The notes: generated by a model not told the origin, from the letters alone. Counted from the first letter of the stretch, positions 1 to 7,716 are shown. The stretch is 64,000 bases of DNA from Mycolicibacter minnesotensis (GCF_010731755.1 NZ_AP022589.1:1674001-1738000), one strand, 5' to 3'. Translations and numbers: made by a program.

Positions 1-448
1 CGCCGGTCCAGTCGTCGTCGTCCAGGTAGCGCAGCCGCAGGTCCGTGACGACCGGCAGATAGCGGTCGAGCACCTGCGAGGCCGACTCACCTCCGGGCAG
101 CGCTAGGGAGGGCTCGCCGGAGTGCCAGCGCTGATAGATCGCGTTGAACTCGGCGATCGCGTCGTCGTCGCTCCGGTTCTCCAGCGAACCGGCCTGTACC
201 TCGTGGATGCCTTCGAGTGCCCGGGCGGTCACCCCGAGCCGGGCGCTGATCTCGGCGGCGGTCTGAACCGCGCGGGTGGCCACCGAGTGGGCGACCAGCA
301 TCGGGCGGTGCGCCCCCTGCGCCGCGAAGGCCCGGGCCTGGTCGCGGCCCAGCGGAGTCAGTTCCGAGCCCGGCGGACGGGTGTCGAGTCGGCGGTCGAC
401 GTTGCCGTAGGACTGCCCGTGCCGCAGCAGCACCAGCCGCCCGCTCAC
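1..448 (-). CDS. Histidine phosphatase (phosphoglycerate mutase-like), 3' part cut by window edge
   Basis: The visible 149 codons begin at a GTG and open with LVLLRHGQS, the RHG catalytic loop of the histidine phosphatase (phosphoglycerate mutase/GpmB) superfamily. The second conserved segment (HSVATRAVQTA, then the downstream Glu of EVQAGSLENR) follows. The start GTG overlaps the pheA stop codon in a GTGA, so the two are probably co-translated. M. tuberculosis has the same pair (Rv3838c pheA, Rv3837c). The substrate is unknown. The C-terminus, with the last catalytic His, lies beyond the left edge. Confidence 0.88.
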   Translation of the reverse strand, partial: MSGRLVLLRHGQSYGNVDRRLDTRPPGSELTPLGRDQARAFAAQGAHRPMLVAHSVATRAVQTAAEISARLGVTARALEGIHEVQAGSLENRSDDDAIAEFNAIYQRWHSGEPSLALPGGESASQVLDRYLPVVTDLRLRYLDDDDWTG

Positions 449-1302
449 GACGACGCCCCGCAGGCGCCTGCGGGCCAGGAACCCAGGTAGCGGAGGTCGG
501 CGCAGCTGTGACGCAGCGCCTGCAGAGCCTGCGCGACCGCCGCGTCGTCGATGTGTCCCACGCAGTCCAGGAAGAACAGATACGTCCCCAGCTCGGTGCG
601 GGTCGGGCGGGACTCGATTCGTGTCAGATCGATTCCGCGACTTCCGAACTCGGTCAGCGCCGCGGCCAGCGCCCCGGGCGCGTTGTCGAGCCGCAGCACC
701 ACCGAGGTCCGGTCGGCACCGGTCCGCTGAGGTGGTGTCGCGGGCGCCCCGACCAGCACAAAGCGGGTACGTGCGTTGGGTTCGTCGATGACGCCCGCGG
801 CCAGCGTCCGCAACCCCCGTTGCTCTGCCGCCAGCGCGGTGCTCACGCCGGCATCCACCTCACCGTCGTAGACCTGCTGGGCGGCAGCGGCATTGGAGTT
901 GGCGGGCACGGTCTGCGCCCCGGGGAGGTGTTCAGCCAGCCACCGACGCACTTGCGCGCCGGCCACCGGGTGGGCGGCCACGGTGCGAATGTCGTCCTGT
1001 CCACGGTCCGCTGCGACGACGATCGAGAACACCACGTCCAAGGTGGTCTCGGCAAAAATCTGGAGCGGTGAACCGGCCGCGAGCGCGTCCAGGGTCGGCG
1101 TCACGCCGCCCTCGATCGAGTTCTCGATAGGCACGCACGCATAGTCGGCGGCGCCGTTGCGCACTGCGTCGAGGGCGGCCGGGGTGCTCTCGACCGGGAC
1201 CGGTTGGTGCTCGGCACCGGGAACCCGTCCGGCGCCGGTCAACGCGAGCAGCGCCGCTTCGGTGAAGGTCCCCGCCGGGCCGAGATAGCTGATGCGGGTC
1301 AC
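445..1302 (-). CDS. pheA: Prephenate dehydratase PheA
   Basis: This 285-residue protein would convert prephenate to phenylpyruvate in cytoplasmic phenylalanine synthesis. It starts with TRISYLGPAGTFTEAAL, typical of the periplasmic-binding-like catalytic fold. It has the catalytic TRF motif (NARTRFVLVG) near residue 180 and a C-terminal ACT domain with the Phe-binding ESRPT signature, implying allosteric feedback by phenylalanine. There is no chorismate mutase domain. Length is slightly below the M. tuberculosis enzyme (about 320). The GTG start has no SD and sits 6 nt after a TAGGGT -10 hexamer, so the message is probably leaderless. Its stop overlaps the downstream phosphatase start. Confidence 0.95.
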   Translation of the reverse strand: MTRISYLGPAGTFTEAALLALTGAGRVPGAEHQPVPVESTPAALDAVRNGAADYACVPIENSIEGGVTPTLDALAAGSPLQIFAETTLDVVFSIVVAADRGQDDIRTVAAHPVAGAQVRRWLAEHLPGAQTVPANSNAAAAQQVYDGEVDAGVSTALAAEQRGLRTLAAGVIDEPNARTRFVLVGAPATPPQRTGADRTSVVLRLDNAPGALAAALTEFGSRGIDLTRIESRPTRTELGTYLFFLDCVGHIDDAAVAQALQALRHSCADLRYLGSWPAGACGASS

Positions 1303-1308
1303 CGGACA

Positions 1309-1314
1309 ACCCTA
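1309..1314 (-). promoter_or_regulatory. Leaderless -10 element of pheA
   Basis: Read on the minus strand this is TAGGGT, exactly 6 nt before the pheA GTG. That is the spacing of mycobacterial leaderless promoters. No SD-like sequence lies between. Confidence 0.5.
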
Positions 1315-1391
1315 TCGGCCGCAGGCCGTCGGCGGGCTCACCGGCGGCACACGCAAGGACCCTTCCTGTTGCGCCCACCGCGGCATCTAAA

Positions 1392-1410
1392 TTAAGTTAG
1401 CCTTACCTCA
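1392..1410. promoter_or_regulatory. IdeR iron box upstream of the Rv3839 homologue
   Basis: TTAAGTTAGCCTTACCTCA matches 15 of 19 positions of the IdeR consensus TTAGGTTAGGCTAACCTAA by hand alignment. It ends 16 bp before the start codon of the DUF2470 gene, a repressing position. The M. tuberculosis orthologue Rv3839 is a known IdeR-repressed, iron-starvation-induced gene, so repression by Fe-IdeR is inferred here too. Confidence 0.75.
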
Positions 1411-1426
1411 CTTCGAAAGGTGATCG

Positions 1427-2266
1427 ATGGCAACCACCACAGCAGCAATGGTCCCGACGTCCGCCGAGCGGATTCGCAGCGCCTGCATCCGGGGGCAAGC
1501 CCTTGTGGCGATCGCCGACTCGGCCAATGCCGCGCCGGTCAGCGCGCCGATCTGCCACCTGCTGCGGGACGGCTCCGTGGTGGTGGCCATCCCCCTCGCC
1601 GACCCGGTCGCCGAGGCGGCCGCCGACACCGGTGTGCAGGCCATGCTCGAGCTGACCGATCACGCGCCGCTGCGGCTGCGCGAACGCGTCCGTGCGCTGG
1701 CATGGATCACCGGACTGCTGCGCCCGGTACCCGAGGACGAGATCGCGGTGCTGCTTGACCGAATCGCAGAGGTTGACCCGAACCCGGCACTTCTCCAGGT
1801 CGTCTCGCCGCGGTCGGCGATCCGCCATCACGACATCGGCGCCCGCGACGACGGTGATGCCGACGTCGACTACGTCTTGTTGCGCCTGACTCCGGAGTCG
1901 GCGGTGCTGGCCGATGCGACCGGCGCCGAGGCCGTCGACGTCCGGGAGCTGCTCTCGGCGCGCCCCGACCCGTTCTGCGCAATCGAGGCGCATTGGTTGC
2001 AGCATCTGGACTCCGCGCACCCCGAGATGGTCGCCCGTCTGGCCGCCGCCAAGCTGCCGCCGCAGCTTCGGCGCGGACAGGCCCGCCCGCTGGCCGTGGA
2101 TCGCTACGGCATGTGGCTGCGGGTGGAGGCCCCCGACGGAGATCGCGACGTGCGGCTGAGCTTCCCGCAGCCCGTCGAGGACGTATTGAGCCTGAACCGG
2201 GCGGTGCGCGCGCTGATGGGCTGCCCTTTCCTCAACGGACTGCAGGCGCGCCGCCTGGAGCGCTAG
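1427..2266 (+). CDS. DUF2470 protein, Rv3839 homologue (iron-regulated)
   Basis: 279 residues. The C-terminal third (HPEMVARLAAAKLPPQLRRG through LSFPQPVEDVLSLNRAVRAL) is a DUF2470 domain, found in haem-utilisation/HugZ-like proteins. The N-terminal part resembles the split-barrel flavin-fold half of that family. It is syntenic with M. tuberculosis Rv3839, next to pheA. An SD (GAAAGG) lies 7 nt before the ATG and an IdeR box just upstream of that, so expression should rise in low iron. A role in haem or iron handling is inferred from family and regulation; no catalytic residues can be assigned. A dispersed repeat begins at its stop codon. Confidence 0.88.
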   Translation: MATTTAAMVPTSAERIRSACIRGQALVAIADSANAAPVSAPICHLLRDGSVVVAIPLADPVAEAAADTGVQAMLELTDHAPLRLRERVRALAWITGLLRPVPEDEIAVLLDRIAEVDPNPALLQVVSPRSAIRHHDIGARDDGDADVDYVLLRLTPESAVLADATGAEAVDVRELLSARPDPFCAIEAHWLQHLDSAHPEMVARLAAAKLPPQLRRGQARPLAVDRYGMWLRVEAPDGDRDVRLSFPQPVEDVLSLNRAVRALMGCPFLNGLQARRLER

Positions 2267-2311
2267 CGGCGACTGCAAGCGCGGCGCAGCCGGGCGAAGC
2301 AGGTCGCCGCC
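2264..2311 (+). repeat. Dispersed TAGCGGCGAC element, copy 1
   Basis: The element starts on the TAG stop of the preceding gene. It has inverted ends GCGGCGAC (2266-2273) and GTCGCCGC (2303-2310) around a GC-rich core containing GGCGCAGCCGGGCGAAGC. Related copies sit at 9583 and, on the other strand, at 19734. It may fold into a hairpin acting as a terminator; that is inference. Confidence 0.55.
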
Positions 2312-2347
2312 ATGAACCAGCGGCGATTCGCGCCCCGGCGAGGCGGC

Positions 2348-2353
2348 TACCGT
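2348..2353 (+). promoter_or_regulatory. Leaderless -10 element of the CPBP gene
   Basis: TACCGT lies 6 nt before the GTG at 2360. This supports that GTG over the ATG at 2312, which falls at the edge of the dispersed repeat. Confidence 0.4.
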
Positions 2354-2359
2354 GGCGAG

Positions 2360-3112
2360 GTGACCGAGCCACAGGACCAGCGCTGCGCACTGCGCCTGGA
2401 GATCGTCCTTGTACTGGCCGTCACCTACGGGCTCAGCGCCGTCACCGCGGTGCTGCAGCTCGCCGATGCGGTGCTGCGCGACCTCAGCGCCCAACGCATC
2501 GCACTCAATCCGCGCCGGTCCTATTTCGACCTGATCGACTTCGGCCTCAACGCCGCGTGGGCGGTCCAGCTGATCGCTTGGGGGGCGTTGGCGCTCTACC
2601 TGCTGTGGCGCAGCGGATGGGGCCCTGCCCGCATCGGGCTGGACGGGTGGCCCCGCCGCGGCGACGTAGTCGGCGGACTCGGGCTGGCGGCGCTGATCGG
2701 CTTGCCCGGGCTGGGGCTGTACCTGGTGGCACGAAGCCTAGGACTCAATGCCGACGTCATCCCCGCGGCGATCAATGACGCCTGGTGGCGCGCCCCGATG
2801 CTGGTGGTGATCGCATTCGCCAACGCGCTTGCCGAGGAAGTGATCGTCGTCGGCTACCTGCTGACGCGCCTGTCGCAGCTGCGGATCTCACCGCGGGTGG
2901 CGCTGGCCTGTTCCGCTGTACTCCGGGGCGCCTATCACCTCTACCAAGGCTTCGGGGCGGGGCTGGGCAACATCGTGATGGGCTTGGTGTTCGGCAACGC
3001 CTGGCAGCGCACCGGACGGCTATGGCCGTTGATCCTCGCCCACGCCCTGATCGACAGCGTGGCATTCGTGGGCTACGCGTTGTTCGCCCCCAAATTGGGC
3101 TGGCTGCGCTAA
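2360..3112 (+). CDS. CPBP-family intramembrane metalloprotease-like protein
   Basis: About 250 residues with several hydrophobic segments. The CPBP (CAAX protease/bacteriocin-processing, Abi) signature includes a paired Glu at residues 159-160 (ALAEEVIVV), a later His in RGAYHLYQGFG and the final ILAHALIDS segment. The usual EExxxR motif has Val where Arg is expected, so peptidase activity is not certain. Bacterial members cleave or process membrane peptides; no substrate can be named. The gene sits between the Rv3839 homologue and a convergent glycosidase, and M. tuberculosis has no gene at this position. The start is uncertain: an in-frame ATG at 2312 would add 16 residues. Confidence 0.82.
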   Translation: MTEPQDQRCALRLEIVLVLAVTYGLSAVTAVLQLADAVLRDLSAQRIALNPRRSYFDLIDFGLNAAWAVQLIAWGALALYLLWRSGWGPARIGLDGWPRRGDVVGGLGLAALIGLPGLGLYLVARSLGLNADVIPAAINDAWWRAPMLVVIAFANALAEEVIVVGYLLTRLSQLRISPRVALACSAVLRGAYHLYQGFGAGLGNIVMGLVFGNAWQRTGRLWPLILAHALIDSVAFVGYALFAPKLGWLR

Positions 3113-3316
3113 ACGCCCAGCTTCGGCTCTCCTGGCTAGCCGCCGGAGCCCACTTCGGCGCCCCAGCTTCGCCTCTCCTGCGTCGAACCTCGCTAGCCGC
3201 CCGAGCCCACTTCGGCGCCCCAGCTTCGCCTCTCCTGCGTCGAACCTCGCTAGCCGCCCGAGCCCACTTCGGCGGCCCAGCTTCGCCTCTCCTGCGTCGA
3301 ACCTCGCTAGCCGCCG
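3113..3316. repeat. 57-bp tandem repeat, three full copies plus a partial one
   Basis: Units run 3146-3202, 3203-3259 and 3260-3316 and are nearly identical: GAGCCCACTTCGG, then CAGCTTCGCCTCTCCTGCG, then CCTCGCTAGCCGCC. A shortened degenerate unit precedes them at 3113-3145. The last unit runs into the stop codon of the minus-strand glycosidase, and CTAGCCGCC, the reverse complement of that gene's end, recurs in every unit. A single diverged copy of the core lies after sodA at 11078-11117. The layout resembles a MIRU/VNTR locus, and copy number may vary between strains. Confidence 0.85.
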
Positions 3317-5643
3317 GCGACGGGGTTGACCGTGACGCTGACGCTGCCAGCGCCCGCGTTGGACTCGATCACCAGCACCGAAGCATTGGGCGCCGAAACG
3401 ACCTGGCCGCCGGTGACGCTGACCTGGTAGCCGTTGGGGAACTGGATTTCCGGCAGGGAGATCTTGGTCTCCGATCCGGCGCCGAAGCTGCCCGAGCCGT
3501 CGGCCATGGCGGTGGAGTAACTGAATGAGAAGACGCCGCCGGAGAACGACCACGCGTTCGGGATTCCCGCGATTACCTGCGGGTACGGCTGGGCCAGGGC
3601 CGCCACGATCGGCTCATCCACATTGTCGCCGGTCGGCGGCAGGTTGGTGTCGTGCACCAACGACCCCGCCTCGTTGGTGTAACCCCAGTACAACCAACCG
3701 AACATGCGCGGGTTGATCGAGTTCAGCTGGCTGGCGATGGTGGGGATGTTGTGGGTGGCACCGAATTCGGTGACCACCGCCGGCACGTCGTAACGGTCGA
3801 TGTAGCGCTGCGCGCCTTCCATCATCATCCCGTCCCACAGCGAGCAGCCCGCGGCGGTGCCACCGCCCAGCGCGTCGAAGATGCAGTAGTCGTGGAAGGC
3901 GAACACGGTGTTGTCGTCGTCGACCGCACCCAAGTTGGTGCCTGCAGTCGCGTTGCCGAACAGCACGTTCGGCTCGTAATACACCGTGGTGGTCGAGTCG
4001 ACCGAACGGATCGCCGACGTCACCTGGTTGTAGAACGGCGTCAATGTCTGCTGGTCGAAGGCCGGGAAGCCGAGGAAACTGGTCAGCCACGGCGAGCCGG
4101 GCCACGGCTCGTTCATGATCTCGTAGCCGGCCACGCCGGGGGTGCCACCCAGGTAGTCGGCGGTGACCTGCCACATCCGGGCGTAGGAGTTCTGCAGCCC
4201 GATGTCGTCTACCTTCGTGTTGGTCCAGAACGCATCCCACGCCTGGTTCTGGGCGGGGTTGAGCGCGTAGGCGAACGGGAACGGCTGAGTGTTGTCGTTG
4301 TCGGCAGGGTTGAAGAGCGTCGCCCAGTCCGGCGCGCCGTGTCCGCCGATCTGCTCGTTGTAGAGGTCCTGGTGCATATCGATGACGCTGACGATGCCGT
4401 GCGACTTGAGCGTCTCGATGGTGTCCTTGACCGAGGCCAGGTAGGCGAAGTCGTACACCCCAGGCTGCGGCTCGATCTCCGACCAGTACACGCCCAGCCG
4501 TACCGCGGTGAAGCCGTTGGCGGCCAGGAACGCCGCGTCATCGTCGCCGAATCCGTCGCCGCCCGGCGTCAGCGGCGGCGACTTGTACACCTGGTTGACG
4601 CCTTGCAGGATCACCACCCGGCCGTCGATGTCGACGATCCACTGGCCGGCGGTACCCAGTTCTGCCGCAGCCCTGGCCGGGGCACCATCCAGAGCGCCGA
4701 AGTGGCCGACGGCGCCGTGCGTGCCCATGGAGCCGGCCAGCCCGCCGGCCCCGCCCAGCGCGGGCAGGTCGCCCGGCCCTTGATAGACGCCGTTGCCGGC
4801 GTCTCCGCCGTCGCCGCCGCTGCCGAACCACATCGAGCCGTTGCCGCCGTCACCACCGTTACCGCCGAGGTGGCTGCCGTCGCCGCCGTTGCCGCCGTGA
4901 CCGCCGATGCCGAGCATCCACCCGATGCCGGCGCCACCGGCGCCACCAATGCCACCGTTGAGCCCGTCGCCGCCATCACCGCCGGCACCGCCGATGCCCA
5001 TGTACCAGCCGCCGGATCCGCCGACACCGCCAGCACCACCTTCACCGCCATCGCCGCCGGCGCCGCCGTTGCCGAAGAATCCGGCCGCACCCCCGGCGCC
5101 GCCGACACCGTCGACCGCGGTGTTGTCCCAGCCGGCTCCACCGTCACCGAACAACCAGCCACCGGCGCCGCCCGCGGCGTTCTCCGCTGTGCCGACAGCT
5201 CCGTCACCGATCATCGTTCCCAGCCCCAGCGCGCCACTGAGCTGGTTGGCCCCGTCAACGATCGGGGCCATCCAGGAGCTGCTCACCAACCAGTCGATAC
5301 CGGTGTACAGCGGGGCGTACACCCAGTTGTTCATCAACGTCGTCGCGTCCGGCAGCACGAAGTTCGGCAACGCCAATGCCGGGTCGGCCAACGCGGTATC
5401 CCAGTGCGCCGGGTCGAAGAACGTGTTCCAGGCTGCGGGGCTGAACACCGCATTCCAGTCGAGCCCGCCGGTGGCCCCTTCAACGAACGGCGCCAGTGCG
5501 AGCTCGAACACATCGTCAAAGCCGTCAGCGGCCGCCACCGGCGCCGGGGCCAGCGGCGTCAGCCCGAATGCCAGAAACGCCCCCACCGCTGTTCCCAACC
5601 CGGCAACCCGACGTGTCCGCTGAGCCCTGAGCTGACGAATCAT
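3307..5643 (-). CDS. Secreted PGRS-like GH5 glycosidase (endoglycoceramidase-like)
   Basis: 778 residues from the chosen ATG, which has AGAGAGG upstream; an in-frame ATG at 5694 would add 17 non-signal-like residues. The order is: Sec signal peptide (RTRR, hydrophobic core, cleavage near APVAAA, residue about 39); a roughly 120-residue region; a PGRS-type Gly-Gly-Xaa block with many GGAGG/GGNGG/GGDGG units (about 165-310); then a GH5 (TIM-barrel) domain. E512 in YEIMNEPW is the likely acid/base and E626 in VVTEFGATH the likely nucleophile. A C-terminal beta-rich tail follows, as in GH5 endoglycosylceramidases. There is no PE domain. The likely substrate is a glycolipid or beta-glucan outside the cell; this is inferred from family only. 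Confidence 0.85.
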   Translation of the reverse strand: MIRQLRAQRTRRVAGLGTAVGAFLAFGLTPLAPAPVAAADGFDDVFELALAPFVEGATGGLDWNAVFSPAAWNTFFDPAHWDTALADPALALPNFVLPDATTLMNNWVYAPLYTGIDWLVSSSWMAPIVDGANQLSGALGLGTMIGDGAVGTAENAAGGAGGWLFGDGGAGWDNTAVDGVGGAGGAAGFFGNGGAGGDGGEGGAGGVGGSGGWYMGIGGAGGDGGDGLNGGIGGAGGAGIGWMLGIGGHGGNGGDGSHLGGNGGDGGNGSMWFGSGGDGGDAGNGVYQGPGDLPALGGAGGLAGSMGTHGAVGHFGALDGAPARAAAELGTAGQWIVDIDGRVVILQGVNQVYKSPPLTPGGDGFGDDDAAFLAANGFTAVRLGVYWSEIEPQPGVYDFAYLASVKDTIETLKSHGIVSVIDMHQDLYNEQIGGHGAPDWATLFNPADNDNTQPFPFAYALNPAQNQAWDAFWTNTKVDDIGLQNSYARMWQVTADYLGGTPGVAGYEIMNEPWPGSPWLTSFLGFPAFDQQTLTPFYNQVTSAIRSVDSTTTVYYEPNVLFGNATAGTNLGAVDDDNTVFAFHDYCIFDALGGGTAAGCSLWDGMMMEGAQRYIDRYDVPAVVTEFGATHNIPTIASQLNSINPRMFGWLYWGYTNEAGSLVHDTNLPPTGDNVDEPIVAALAQPYPQVIAGIPNAWSFSGGVFSFSYSTAMADGSGSFGAGSETKISLPEIQFPNGYQVSVTGGQVVSAPNASVLVIESNAGAGSVSVTVNPVAGG

Positions 5644-5799
5644 CTGCGGTAGACCTCTCTCCATGCTCGCTGCAGCGAGTGACGGGGGCATCAAGATAAC
5701 GATTTGCTCGGAAGATTACTAATAAAACCTGAGATATCCGCGGAATCGGCGGGGCTGGGCCTGCAACGCGCCCCTCCAACGACGCCGCCCGTCGATACG

Positions 5800-5805
5800 T
5801 AGATT
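5800..5805 (+). promoter_or_regulatory. Leaderless -10 element of the LCP gene
   Basis: TAGATT precedes the GTG at 5812 by 6 nt. The same hexamer and spacing recurs before the genes at 48761 and 62727. Confidence 0.5.
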
Positions 5806-5811
5806 GAGCAG

Positions 5812-6996
5812 GTGAACGGCGATCGCGGACCGGGCCGGCCCTGGCACCATCCGCCACCGGGTCGTGAGCCGCCGCCGCTGCTCTACCGCGACTCCCACGG
5901 CCGGCCCGTCCCGCCGGGTCCGCCACGACCCCGGGCGGTTCCGCGGCCCGCCGCTGGACCCGTCCGGCGCCCCATGGCGCAGACTCCGCACCCGGCACCC
6001 CGATCGCAGCCGCCCGCGCGGCCGCCCTCCACGCCCCGACGACGCTCCTGGCCGCGGAGACTCGCACTCCTGGCACCGTTAGTGGTGCTGCTTGCGGCAG
6101 CGGGACTGCTGGGCAGCGCGGCCTGGCTCGACACCGCGCTGCAACGGACCGCGGCATTCACCGCCTACCCGGATCGGCCGCCGCCGGGCCGTGGGACGAC
6201 CTGGCTGCTGGTCGGCTCGGACAGTCGCGCCGGGCTCAGCCCTCGGGACCAGCAGAAGCTGAGCACTGGCGGCGACATCGGCGACGGACGGACCGACACG
6301 ATCCTCCTGGTTCACCTGCCCGAACCGGGATCGGACTCTGCGGCAACGGTGGTGTCGCTTCCACGCGACTCCTACGTCACCATCCCCGGCTACGGCGACG
6401 ACAAGATCAATGCGGCGTTCACCGTGGGCGGTGCGCCACTGCTGACCCAGACAGTGGAGCAGGCGACCGGCCTGCGGATGGACCACTACCTCGAGATCGG
6501 GTTCGGCGGCTTCGCCGCGCTCGTCGACGCTCTCGGCGGTGTCCGGCTGTGCCCGGACGAGCCGATCGACGACCCACTTGCCGGACTTGAACTGCCTGCG
6601 GGCTGCCAGAAGCTGACCGGAGCAACCGCACTGGGCTACGTGCGCAGCCGGGCAACGCCGCGTGCCGACCTGGACCGGATGGCACACCAGCGACAGTTCC
6701 TGTCGGCTCTGCTGGCTCGCGTCACCGATCCGTCGGTGTGGCTCAACCCGCTGCGCTGGTACCAAGTGCCACACGCCGCCGCGCGCGCGGTGACCGTGGA
6801 CAACGGGTCCGGCGTGGCGAACCTGGCGGCGCTGGGCTGGGCGTTGCGCGGACCGACCACCGACCTGACCGTGCCCATCGGTGGGTTCATCGAGTCCGAT
6901 GTGGGTGACGCCGTGCTGTGGGACCAGGGCGCGGCCGCGGAGTTATTCGACGCATTGCGCCGTGATGCCCCGCCTCCATTAGACCTGGACAATTAA
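5812..6996 (+). CDS. LytR-CpsA-Psr (LCP) family cell-wall ligase
   Basis: 394 residues. A Pro/Arg-rich cytoplasmic N-terminus (1-80) is followed by one membrane segment (about 83-106, LALLAPLVVLLAAAGLLG) and an extracytoplasmic LCP domain. Conserved stretches include LLVGSDSRAG, GRTDTILLVHL, VVSLPRDSYVTIPG, DKINAAFTVGG and GGVRLC, with the Asp and Arg residues that bind the polyprenyl-pyrophosphate substrate. LCP enzymes attach arabinogalactan to peptidoglycan in mycobacteria. The position matches Rv3840, which in M. tuberculosis is a short protein; here the domain is complete, so this copy could be active. Confidence 0.9.
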   Translation: MNGDRGPGRPWHHPPPGREPPPLLYRDSHGRPVPPGPPRPRAVPRPAAGPVRRPMAQTPHPAPRSQPPARPPSTPRRRSWPRRLALLAPLVVLLAAAGLLGSAAWLDTALQRTAAFTAYPDRPPPGRGTTWLLVGSDSRAGLSPRDQQKLSTGGDIGDGRTDTILLVHLPEPGSDSAATVVSLPRDSYVTIPGYGDDKINAAFTVGGAPLLTQTVEQATGLRMDHYLEIGFGGFAALVDALGGVRLCPDEPIDDPLAGLELPAGCQKLTGATALGYVRSRATPRADLDRMAHQRQFLSALLARVTDPSVWLNPLRWYQVPHAAARAVTVDNGSGVANLAALGWALRGPTTDLTVPIGGFIESDVGDAVLWDQGAAAELFDALRRDAPPPLDLDN

Positions 6997-7050
6997 GCCC
7001 AGCCTCATTACCTATTGGCACTGCATGAATTCAGCCAACCCTATCTTTAC

Positions 7051-7084
7051 TTAGGCAACGCTGACCTGAGTAAGCCTCACCTTG
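7051..7084. promoter_or_regulatory. Overlapping IdeR boxes upstream of bfrB
   Basis: TTAGGCAACGCTGACCTGA (7051-7069) matches 14 of 19 positions of the IdeR consensus. A second, weaker site (7066-7084, AAGCCTCACCT core, 11 of 19) overlaps it. They lie just upstream of where the -35 of the bfrB promoter should be, an activating position. IdeR activates bfrB in M. tuberculosis through tandem boxes, so the same mechanism is inferred. Confidence 0.65.
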
Positions 7085-7109
7085 GATGCATACACCCTCT
7101 GACCAGGGG

Positions 7110-7115
7110 TAGCAT
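7110..7115 (+). promoter_or_regulatory. Leaderless -10 element of bfrB
   Basis: TAGCAT lies 8 nt before the bfrB ATG and no SD is present. The IdeR boxes end about 25 bp upstream of this hexamer. Confidence 0.45.
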
Positions 7116-7123
7116 CGGCAAGC

Positions 7124-7660
7124 ATGAGCGAGATCGACAACCACAAGACGAAATTCCACGCACTGCTCCAAGAGCAGATTTACCACGAATTCACCGCAGC
7201 CCAGCAATACATCGCGGTTGCCGTTTATTTCGATGCCGAAGATTTGCCGCAATTGGCGAAATTCTTTTACACCCAGGCCGTTGAAGAGCGCAATCACGCG
7301 ATGATGCTGGTGCAGTACCTACTCGACCGAGACGTCCGGGTCGAAATTCCCGGGGTCGACGCGGTGCGCAACAACTTCGACGCCCCACGCGAGGCTCTGG
7401 CCCTCACCCTTGAGCAGGAACGCACTGTCACTGAGCAGATCAGCAGGCTGGTCAGCGTTGCCCGCGACGAAGGTGATCACCTCGGCGAGCAGTTCATGCA
7501 GTGGTTCCTGCGCGAACAGGTCGAGGAGGTGGCCCTGATGACCCGTCTGCTTCGGATAGCCGACCGCGCCGGGCACAACCTGTTCGAGCTGGAGAACTTC
7601 ATCGCACGCGAGATCACGGTGGGCCAAGAGGCCGGGGCGCCGCGGATCGCCGGCGGGTAG
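7124..7660 (+). CDS. bfrB: Ferritin BfrB
   Basis: 178 residues, all-helical ferritin that oxidises Fe(II) and stores it as a mineral in a 24-subunit cytoplasmic cage. Ferroxidase ligands are visible in EQIYHEFTAAQQYIA, in EERNHAMMLV (the ExxH pair of helix B) and in the Glu residues of LTLEQERTV and REQVEEV. No haem-binding Met motif of bacterioferritin is evident, so this is the ferritin-type BfrB rather than BfrA. Position, length and upstream iron boxes all match M. tuberculosis Rv3841. Confidence 0.95.
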   Translation: MSEIDNHKTKFHALLQEQIYHEFTAAQQYIAVAVYFDAEDLPQLAKFFYTQAVEERNHAMMLVQYLLDRDVRVEIPGVDAVRNNFDAPREALALTLEQERTVTEQISRLVSVARDEGDHLGEQFMQWFLREQVEEVALMTRLLRIADRAGHNLFELENFIAREITVGQEAGAPRIAGG

Positions 7661-7674
7661 CCCCTCGCCCGCCG

Positions 7675-7716
7675 ATCAGCCCGCCCGCAACCGCGCCTTG
7701 GTTCGGGCGGGCTGAT
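7675..7716. terminator. Hairpin between bfrB and convergent glpQ
   Basis: Perfect 13-bp arms ATCAGCCCGCCCG (7675-7687) and CGGGCGGGCTGAT (7704-7716) with a 16-nt loop. The hairpin lies just after the bfrB stop and overlaps the last codons of glpQ, so it could end bfrB transcription. There is no U-tract, which is common for mycobacterial terminators. Confidence 0.45.

Noticed and set aside
3113..3316. Regular repeats that might suggest a CRISPR array
   Set aside because: Units are directly tandem with no spacers and no cas genes are near.
3652..5652. A 666-codon plus-strand frame
   Set aside because: Antisense to the PGRS-GH5 gene; its Pro/Ala runs mirror the Gly-rich repeats.
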